Shown here: positions 1-5,223 of the stretch, one piece after another
Position numbering within the stretch: position 1 is the first letter of the stretch
Layout: each line of letters begins with the position of its first letter
Assembly: GCA_025056955.1 (NCBI GenBank)
Contig: JANWYL010000131.1
Location: 1-8,173, forward strand
Direction of reading: 5' to 3'
Length of the DNA: 8,173 nt
Origin: Sandaracinaceae bacterium
Lineage (GTDB): Bacteria > Myxococcota_A > Polyangia > Polyangiales > Sandaracinaceae
The notes under the pieces: model-generated
What the model was told of the DNA's origin: nothing
Databases searched by the model: none
Seen by the model: only the letters and a program-made list of their open reading frames with translations
Made by a program: the position numbers and the translations under genes

Positions 1-2070
1 CTTTTGGGTGTTTTGCTAGGAGCGTGCCCCCGAACGGCTTCACCAAGACCTCAGGAAGACGCGTGGGTGCCCCCTGGAGTGGATGCATGGGATTTTTGGT
101 GCATGAGTGCAGAAAGCACTGCTTGCATTGACAATGTGTATCACTTTTGTGTGCAAGAGGGGGAATTTTTCAGGGAAGAACAGAGAGCATGCGAGGCGCC
201 TACTCCGACCTGCGTGCCTGGGATGGGATGTCTCGTGTGTCGCCCAGGGGCGCAGGAGTGCATCGATGGGCATCCTCATCGTTGCAAAGACGATGGCAGC
301 GGGTGGGTCTTAGTGGAACGATGCGAGGTAAGCGAAGGTGAGATTTGTCGCAGGGGACAGTGCGTCAACTTGTGCGAAGTTGCGCTCTACGAGACGACCT
401 ATGTTGGGTGTGAGTTTTTCGCGCTTGATCTCGATAATGCGGCAATTGGTGCTGGCCGTGATGCATCGAGCCAGCAATACGCAGTGGTGGTTTCGAATCC
501 GAGCCCAATTCCAGCAGAAGTGCAGGTCGAGATCGACGATGCTCCCTACGGAACCCCTAGCCGCCCCCGAAGGATCATGAGTGTCATCGTTCCACCGAAT
601 GACCTTGAGATTTTGCGTTTGCCTCGCCGTGAGGTGGATGGTTCTTCGTCTTTTGTGCCTTGCGAGCGAGCGGGTGACCCAGCTTGCGCCCCAAACGAGG
701 CTTGCTACTGCCAGGGTGGGCGCTTGCCTGGCCCAGGGGCACGGGATTGTCGTTGTCGGACAAGCCCAATGGGTCGTGGGCTGAATGATGGGACACATTC
801 TGCCATTTCCTCAAATGCCTATCGCATTCGGTCCAATGTTCCTTTGATCGCCTATCAATTCAATCCTCTTGACAATGTTGGTGTGTTTTCGAACGATGCC
901 TCTCTGCTTCTGCCCACAGGGGCTTTGGGAGCCACTTACACCGTCATCGGATGGCCTCAAACGATTGCGCACTCAGAGGATCCGCGTGAGGATTTTGATC
1001 CTGACGCCACTGATGAAGATCTCAGGGCATTTTTGACCATCGTTGGAACAAGGGAAGGAACGCGTCTCCGAGTGCAGCTTGGTCCTTTGGTGCGGCGCGT
1101 TGTGGGCCTGGGGGAAACCACGAGATTCTATCGACCGGGTGATCTCATCGAAGTCGAGCTTGGAGAGTTCGATGTGCTCAACCTTGAAACCCAAGCTTTC
1201 AACGGGGACTTTACCGGCACTGTGGTTGAAGCGAATGCACCTGTGGCTGTTTTCACTGGCAGTGAAGCCTCAGATGCTCCTCGCTTCAATGACTTGGCCA
1301 ATCGGCGTTGTTGTGCGGATCACTTGGAAGAGCAGCTCTTTCCAGACCGCGTTCTTGGGTATCGATTTTTCATTGGAAAGAGTGCGTCGCGCACCCAAGC
1401 ACTCAACCGGGCTTTTGTGACTGCCGATCGGGTGGGGGAGTTCGATGAGCCTGAGTATGTGCGGATCCTTGGGGTCTCGCCCGATCGCACGGCGGTGGTG
1501 ACCAGCCTCCCTCCTCCTCACGACTATTTCGAGCTTGAGCGAGGTGAGAGTGTGATCCTCACCATCCATCAGGACCTCGAAATCGTGGCGGATCGGCCCA
1601 TTGCCGTGCTTCAAGTGCTTGCCAGCCAGGAGGCTGTTGGAATCCCAAGCCGGTACCCAGGAGGCGATCCTGCCATCATCGCTGTGCCCCCCGTTGAGCA
1701 ATACCGAAAGGATTACGTTTTTCTCGTTCCTCAATACTACGCCTTTGATTTCATCACGATCATTGCGCCACGGGATGCGCAAATCTGGCTGGATGACATT
1801 TTGCTTCAACCAGAAGACTGTGTGAGCGGGCCTGCCGACGGTCGCCCAAGACGTCGGGACGAGCCACCGCCAGATTGGCTTGTGCATCGCTGCCAGCTCT
1901 CATTTCCTGATGTCATTGGTTCCCCAAATGTGCGGATTGAACCAGGGGACCAGGGAGACGGCTACCACACCCTGCGTTCAAGCCAAGAGGTGGGCCTTAT
2001 CGTATGGGGCTTTGATGCCTATGTGAGCTATGCCTACGCAGGAGGGCTCGATCTCGAACCGTTGTGGTAG
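1..2070 (+). CDS. Cysteine-rich surface lipoprotein with IgGFc-binding-type domain (5' end cut by window)
   Basis: The frame is open at base 1 and begins with the end of a lipoprotein signal peptide: a hydrophobic run ending in a lipobox LLGAC, with the acylated Cys at bases 25-27. The start codon and charged n-region therefore lie left of the window, and the TTG at base 4 is not a convincing start. Residue numbers here count that TTG as 1. Residues 33-124 form a Cys-rich segment. Residues about 135 to 688 match the IgGFc-binding protein N-terminal family common in myxobacteria, including the blocks CCADHLEEQLFP (436-447), a YRKDYVFLVP segment (567-576) and a terminal SYAYAGG. A second Cys-rich patch (C220, C228, C234, C236, C249, C251) is inserted inside that region. 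The protein is probably anchored in the outer membrane with many disulfides. Its ligand is unknown, and the family name does not imply immunoglobulin binding here. The TAG stop lies 4 bases from the convergent racemase gene. Confidence 0.88.
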   Translation, partial: LLGVLLGACPRTASPRPQEDAWVPPGVDAWDFWCMSAESTACIDNVYHFCVQEGEFFREEQRACEAPTPTCVPGMGCLVCRPGAQECIDGHPHRCKDDGSGWVLVERCEVSEGEICRRGQCVNLCEVALYETTYVGCEFFALDLDNAAIGAGRDASSQQYAVVVSNPSPIPAEVQVEIDDAPYGTPSRPRRIMSVIVPPNDLEILRLPRREVDGSSSFVPCERAGDPACAPNEACYCQGGRLPGPGARDCRCRTSPMGRGLNDGTHSAISSNAYRIRSNVPLIAYQFNPLDNVGVFSNDASLLLPTGALGATYTVIGWPQTIAHSEDPREDFDPDATDEDLRAFLTIVGTREGTRLRVQLGPLVRRVVGLGETTRFYRPGDLIEVELGEFDVLNLETQAFNGDFTGTVVEANAPVAVFTGSEASDAPRFNDLANRRCCADHLEEQLFPDRVLGYRFFIGKSASRTQALNRAFVTADRVGEFDEPEYVRILGVSPDRTAVVTSLPPPHDYFELERGESVILTIHQDLEIVADRPIAVLQVLASQEAVGIPSRYPGGDPAIIAVPPVEQYRKDYVFLVPQYYAFDFITIIAPRDAQIWLDDILLQPEDCVSGPADGRPRRRDEPPPDWLVHRCQLSFPDVIGSPNVRIEPGDQGDGYHTLRSSQEVGLIVWGFDAYVSYAYAGGLDLEPLW

Positions 2071-2074
2071 GTCA

Positions 2075-3223
2075 TTAGAAAATTTGAATCACTCCCTCCT
2101 TGGCAAGGGAGGCGATTTCTTCTTCGCTCAAGCCCGCTTCTCGAAGGATGATCAAGGTGTGCTCTCCTAAGCGAGGCGCTGGGGCAGGAGGATCTGGAGG
2201 CAATCCTGGTAAAGCAGGGCAGAGGAGATCTCCTAGGTGAAGCCATGCATGACCGGGGGTGTGGCTCGGGTCGCTCACTTCGGTTGGGTATAAAACAGGC
2301 TCAAGGCAAATGTCGTGGTCTTGAGCCAGCTTTTTCCACTCTTCGAAGTCGCGGCTGCGAAAAATCTCTTCCAACTGGGCCTGGCGCTCGACCTGGTGAA
2401 GGCCAGGGAGATGGTCATCTGGCCGTGCTTCGATTCCCACGAGGCGACAAAAGGCTTGCCAGAATTTTGGCTCAAGGGCTCCAAGGGCCATCGCTCTCCC
2501 GTCTCTGGTAAGGTAGGTGCGGAATGGAGCGATCCCACCTGCCAGCACCCCCCTTCCACCCACTGCAGCATCTCCTCCTCTGGCGTTGACCAAAGAGAAG
2601 AGCCCAAAAGCCATCGCTGCGTCCCGAAGCGCAATGTCCACTCGTTTTCCGCGGCCGCTTCGCTCCCGTTCGCTCAGGGCTGCCCAGATCCCAATCACTG
2701 CAAACAGGGCCCCCGCCACATCGGCGACTTGAATGCCAGGCACCAAAGGAGGGCCTCCTTCAGGCCCGTTGAGTGCCAGTACCCCCGCGCGGGCAAGGTA
2801 ACAAATATCGTGGCCAGCCCGCGAAGCCAGTCCTCCCTCAGCCCCATACCCAGTGATCGAGCAAATGATGAGACGCGGGTGCACACTCCAAAGCACCTCA
2901 TCGCTCAGGCCCAGGCGCTTCAACACGCCAGGCCGAAAGCCATCAACCAGGATGTCGTAGCGAGAAATCAAACGCAAAAAAACCTTTTGCCCCGCTTCCG
3001 CCCGGAGATCGAGAGCAATGCTGCGCTTTCCTCGGTTGAGCGCGATGAAGGCCGCATTCATTTCACCGTGATGAGGTGGCATCCACCGCAGGTAGTCACC
3101 CCCCTCCAAGGCTTCAAGCTTATCCACCTCACACCCTAAGGCCCGGAGCACCATTGTGGCATAAGGGCCAGGGAGCAACCTTGATAAGTCAAGGACACGA
3201 ACACCTTCGAGCGGAAGAAACAT
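2075..3223 (-). CDS. CaiB/BaiF family III CoA transferase fold, probable alpha-methylacyl-CoA racemase
   Basis: The 382-aa protein is full length for the family. The N-terminus (LEGVRVLDLSRLLPGPYATM) and the GFRPGV block are typical of CaiB/BaiF proteins. The residues that define 2-methylacyl-CoA racemases are all visible: Arg97 in GFRPGV, His138 in RAGHDICY, Asp168 in VADVAGAL and Glu251 in LGALEPKFW. They correspond to Arg91, His126, Asp156 and Glu241 of the mycobacterial enzyme. The expected reaction is R/S epimerisation of 2-methyl-branched acyl-CoAs by 1,1-proton transfer, so that they can enter beta-oxidation; it would act in the cytoplasm. A true CoA transferase is less likely because the His/Glu pair is kept. 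The ATG lies 4 bases after the stop of the SCP2-like gene and has no clear Shine-Dalgarno site, so translation is probably coupled to that gene. The TAA stop is 4 bases from the stop of the convergent lipoprotein gene. Confidence 0.92.
   Translation of the reverse strand: MFLPLEGVRVLDLSRLLPGPYATMVLRALGCEVDKLEALEGGDYLRWMPPHHGEMNAAFIALNRGKRSIALDLRAEAGQKVFLRLISRYDILVDGFRPGVLKRLGLSDEVLWSVHPRLIICSITGYGAEGGLASRAGHDICYLARAGVLALNGPEGGPPLVPGIQVADVAGALFAVIGIWAALSERERSGRGKRVDIALRDAAMAFGLFSLVNARGGDAAVGGRGVLAGGIAPFRTYLTRDGRAMALGALEPKFWQAFCRLVGIEARPDDHLPGLHQVERQAQLEEIFRSRDFEEWKKLAQDHDICLEPVLYPTEVSDPSHTPGHAWLHLGDLLCPALPGLPPDPPAPAPRLGEHTLIILREAGLSEEEIASLAKEGVIQIF
2092..2111. terminator. Weak hairpin at the convergent 3' ends, possible bidirectional terminator
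   Basis: CTCCCT (2092-2097) pairs with AGGGAG (2106-2111) around an 8-base loop. It lies within the last codons of the minus-strand racemase gene and 22 bases past the stop of the plus-strand lipoprotein gene. Read on +, it is followed by a U-rich but interrupted tract (ATTTCTTCTT). Read on -, it is followed by AAATTTT near the racemase stop. The stem is only 6 bp and neither tail is a clean run of U, so this is a candidate only. Confidence 0.25.
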
Positions 3224-3227
3224 GAGG

Positions 3228-3551
3228 TTAGGTCAGCAACTTTTGCAGTTTGGTTGCAAGCATCGCATTGCCGGTGATTTTGAGCTTCCCCGTGAAATAA
3301 AGCTGCATGGCAGCACTTGGGTTGGTGCTGATTTTGACCCAATCTTCAGCCGACATCTCAAGGGTGACATCTGCACCCCCTTCATCTCCGGGTCGCACCC
3401 CAATGTTGTTTTTGCAGTCCACTGTCCACACACCTCCACCTTCGCCGGTGATCTTAAAAAGAAAAACGGCACCAATGGCTTTGGCTTCATCTGGGTTGCT
3501 TGCAATTTTCGAGGGAAGCCGAGTGGTGAAATCACTTTGTGCGTCAGCCAT
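3228..3551 (-). CDS. SCP2 sterol-binding domain protein
   Basis: The 107-aa protein is a stand-alone SCP2 domain. Recognisable features are the beta-strand segment FLFKITGEGGGVWTVDC (residues 31-47), the ADVTLEMSAEDWVKI block (60-74) and the C-terminal FTGKLKITGNAMLATKLQKL helix region (86-105). SCP2 domains bind sterols, fatty acids or acyl-CoAs in a hydrophobic tunnel and have no catalytic residues. No signal peptide is seen, so it is cytoplasmic. The ATG is preceded by AAAGGAG with a 7-base gap, a strong ribosome-binding site. It is the first gene of a two-gene operon with the racemase (4-base gap). This suggests it carries or presents the branched acyl-CoA or sterol-type substrate, as SCP2 and the racemase both serve peroxisomal branched-chain oxidation in eukaryotes. 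The domain call is firm; the substrate is inferred. Confidence 0.92.
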   Translation of the reverse strand: MADAQSDFTTRLPSKIASNPDEAKAIGAVFLFKITGEGGGVWTVDCKNNIGVRPGDEGGADVTLEMSAEDWVKISTNPSAAMQLYFTGKLKITGNAMLATKLQKLLT

Positions 3552-3569
3552 GTGTGTGCTCCTTTCGTC

Positions 3570-3585
3570 CTGAATCGCGGTTCAG
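3570..3585. promoter_or_regulatory. 16-bp palindromic operator candidate at the SCP2-racemase promoter
   Basis: CTGAATCGCGGTTCAG is an inverted repeat with a single mismatched pair (T against G). It lies just downstream of the proposed -10, at or just after the predicted transcription start and before the ribosome-binding site. That is where a dimeric repressor would block transcription. Size and symmetry would suit a TetR-type regulator, a class that often controls acyl-CoA metabolism, but no regulator gene is in the window. The same 16 bases could also form a short RNA hairpin. Confidence 0.4.
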
Positions 3586-3592
3586 TTCTCTC

Positions 3593-3620
3593 CATGTATT
3601 CTTGAAAACTGGAGTGTCAA
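3593..3620 (-). promoter_or_regulatory. Probable sigma-70-type promoter of the SCP2-racemase operon
   Basis: On the minus strand a perfect -35 hexamer TTGACA (3620-3615) is followed, after 16 bases, by TACATG (3598-3593), a 3-of-6 match to the -10 consensus. The predicted start site is near 3586, giving a leader of about 35 bases before the SCP2 ATG at 3551. The -35 is convincing; the -10 is weak, as would suit an activated or tightly regulated promoter. Confidence 0.45.
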
Positions 3621-3666
3621 GGAGAACGATTTGACCTTTTGATTCACTCCAAATAGGGTGATTGCC

Positions 3667-3963
3667 ATGGGTTGGTCAGAGCGATTAAAAGAATTGACCA
3701 CAAGGCTTCTCCAAGACGAGCGGGTTGGCCGCCTTCTGCGTGACGAGCGCGCCTTGCGCCTCATTGGCCAATTGCTCGAGCTTCAAGGCAGGCTTAGGAC
3801 AGGTTTCGATCGTCAGGTCGAAGCCTTGGCCCGCTTTTTGGGGCTTGCCACCCAAGACGAGGTGAAAGAGCTTAAGCGCCTCGTGCGGAGGCTCGAGCAG
3901 GAGCTCCGGAAGAGCAAAAGGGAGGAAACTCCTCCCCCAATACGACATGAGGAACAAAACTAG
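3667..3963 (+). CDS. Small charged coiled-coil protein, phasin-like
   Basis: The start is chosen at ATG 3667 because GGTGAT (3657-3662), complementary to the 16S 3' end, lies 4 bases upstream. An in-frame GTG at 3658 would add three residues but has no ribosome-binding site. The 98-aa product is almost wholly helical and rich in Arg, Leu and Glu. A helix with DERVGRLLRDERALRLI is followed by a segment ending LGLATQDEVKELKRLVRRLE, where a heptad pattern begins, then a charged disordered tail. The T-x-[DE]-[DE]-V-x-x-L plus coiled-coil arrangement resembles the C-terminal part of PhaF/PhaI-type phasins (polyhydroxyalkanoate granule proteins) and small myxobacterial proteins of unknown role. No signal peptide or membrane helix is seen. 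It is divergent from the SCP2 operon, and its stop shares a CTAG with the convergent Hsp70-like gene. That the gene is real is well supported; the phasin link is tentative. A weak possible promoter is TTGAAA (3602-3607) with AACGAT (3625-3630). Confidence 0.78.
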   Translation: MGWSERLKELTTRLLQDERVGRLLRDERALRLIGQLLELQGRLRTGFDRQVEALARFLGLATQDEVKELKRLVRRLEQELRKSKREETPPPIRHEEQN

Positions 3964-5123
3964 GATGGGCTTCCAACGAAAGCTTGCAGAAGTTCTGGTC
4001 TGGCCGCCAGAAGGCTTGCGCCAATTGCGACTGTGCATGCCGGATCGACATCGTGCCTTGGGCGCTTTCCAAAGCGTTGGACGAGACTCTCCCGCAGGAC
4101 GGCCAAGCGCGTGCTTCCTCCCGATAAAAAGATCGCGTCGATTTCTCGAGGTGTGACGCGGGCTTGTTCGAGCACTTCTTCTGTGATTTGAAGCGCCCGC
4201 ATCACAAAGGGGCATGCCACTTCTGCAAGGGTCGCCCGGTCAAGTGATATTGCGCCAACGCTGATTGGTGCAGCTGGATCGAGATCAGTGCCCTGGATGA
4301 GGGTGCTTTCTTCATAAGCCAGTTGCATTTTGGCCTGTTCAACCTCGTGAACCAGGCGGTCGAGAACCACAGGATTGCTTCCAAGGTCCCATCCTGTGGC
4401 TCGGAGAAGCTGTTCTCTCAACCGCATGGCCAAGGCCAGGTCGATATCATTCCCTCCAAGGTATGGATCACCTCCTTGGGCCAGAACACGGAAGGGGTGA
4501 AGCGTGCCATCGATGACAGCCACATCAAAGGTGCCCCCCCCAAAATCAAAAACCAAGGCCCTTCGGACACTCGATCTTCCCACATAGGCCACGGCCGTAA
4601 GCACCGGCTCCTCTATGAGATGCACCTTGGCAAAACCCAGCGATTGCAAGGCATTGAGAAGAACTTGTTTGCGTTCAGGAGTGTAACTGGTGGGTACCCC
4701 AACAACCAAAACCGAGACGCTTAAAGGACTTACATCTGCAAGCGCAAAGGCATGGGCGATGATCATTTTGGCAATTTCGCTTGCTCTAAAAGCCCCTCCC
4801 CGCGTGCGGAAGCTCAATTCATCCTGATGGATGTCTCCAACGAAATATGGCATTGTTGCGATGAACGATTTTGCTACAGAAGAGCTGGGTGGGGCACCGA
4901 TCACCCTTTTAATCGAAAGGAGGGTGTTGGGTGGATCGATTGCGCGCCGCATGCGGGCTGGTTCACCGATGACCGTGGTGCCAGATGGCAAAAAAGCCAA
5001 TGCCGATGGCAAAAGGACAGAGCCTGTTTCGCCCAAGGGAATCGGTCTACCGAAAGAGGCGACTGTGGTGTTGGTTGTGCCAAAGTCAAGGCCAATTGCG
5101 AGAGTTTGGTGTCGGATTGCCAC
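3960..5123 (-). CDS. Hsp70/DnaK-family ATPase-domain-only protein
   Basis: The 387-aa protein matches the nucleotide-binding domain of DnaK from end to end. Phosphate-1 loop is IGLDFGTTNT (10-19), phosphate-2 is LVFDFGGGTFD (190-200) and the adenosine motif is IFLSGGSTRL (331-340). Residues equivalent to DnaK Lys70 (K72 in SIKRVIG), Pro143 (P144), Arg151 (R151) and Glu171 (E172 in EEP) are all present, so ATP hydrolysis and allosteric signalling look intact. The protein ends about 20 residues after the TVAIGAS block. There is no interdomain linker (DVTPLSLG type), beta-sandwich substrate-binding domain or lid. It is therefore not a classical chaperone; it may be a scaffold, a switch, or the ATPase partner of another protein. 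The start is GTG at 5123, preceded by GAGGGG 8 bases upstream. A 100-base region separates it from the divergent cystathionine beta-synthase-like gene. Its stop overlaps the convergent coiled-coil gene by 4 bases. Confidence 0.92.
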   Translation of the reverse strand: MAIRHQTLAIGLDFGTTNTTVASFGRPIPLGETGSVLLPSALAFLPSGTTVIGEPARMRRAIDPPNTLLSIKRVIGAPPSSSVAKSFIATMPYFVGDIHQDELSFRTRGGAFRASEIAKMIIAHAFALADVSPLSVSVLVVGVPTSYTPERKQVLLNALQSLGFAKVHLIEEPVLTAVAYVGRSSVRRALVFDFGGGTFDVAVIDGTLHPFRVLAQGGDPYLGGNDIDLALAMRLREQLLRATGWDLGSNPVVLDRLVHEVEQAKMQLAYEESTLIQGTDLDPAAPISVGAISLDRATLAEVACPFVMRALQITEEVLEQARVTPREIDAIFLSGGSTRLAVLRESLVQRFGKRPRHDVDPACTVAIGASLLAARPELLQAFVGSPS

Positions 5124-5223
5124 TGCTAAGCCCCTCTGCGTTGATTTGCTGCATGAAACAATATGACAGGCGAGAAGATTATGCTATCCCCGGATTGATT
5201 GAAAGCGTCAAAGGTGGTGGCTT
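5124..5223. promoter_or_regulatory. Divergent promoter region between Hsp70-like and CBS-like genes
   Basis: These 100 bases must hold the 5' signals of both flanking genes. On - there is TTGACG (5211-5206) with GATAGC (5188-5183) after 17 bases, a weak match to sigma-70 promoters. On + there is TTGATT (5141-5146) with TATGAC (5162-5167) after only 15 bases, which is poor. The ribosome-binding site AAAGGTGG of the plus gene (5210-5217) overlaps the proposed minus -35, so the two genes could interfere or be co-regulated. No clear operator palindrome is visible. Confidence 0.3.

Noticed and set aside
310..798. Minus-strand open frame of 162 codons inside the lipoprotein gene
   Set aside because: It is a shadow of the Cys-rich region, with composition typical of an antisense frame.
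1270..1887. Minus-strand open frame of 205 codons inside the lipoprotein gene
   Set aside because: It is antisense to a well-supported domain and has no ribosome-binding site or family resemblance.
2315..3139. Long plus-strand open frame (274 codons) across the racemase gene
   Set aside because: It lies wholly antisense to a gene with intact catalytic motifs. Its translation is low-complexity and matches no family.
3222..3605. Plus-strand open frame of 127 codons over SCP2 and its promoter
   Set aside because: It is antisense to SCP2, which has a clear domain match and a strong ribosome-binding site.
3631..3659. Promoter TTGACC with TAGGGT 17 bases later for the coiled-coil gene
   Set aside because: The -10 is a poor match and coincides with the ribosome-binding site, which would give a transcript lacking it.
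3658..3660. GTG as start of the coiled-coil gene
   Set aside because: No Shine-Dalgarno precedes it, and its bases form part of the ribosome-binding site of the better ATG at 3667.
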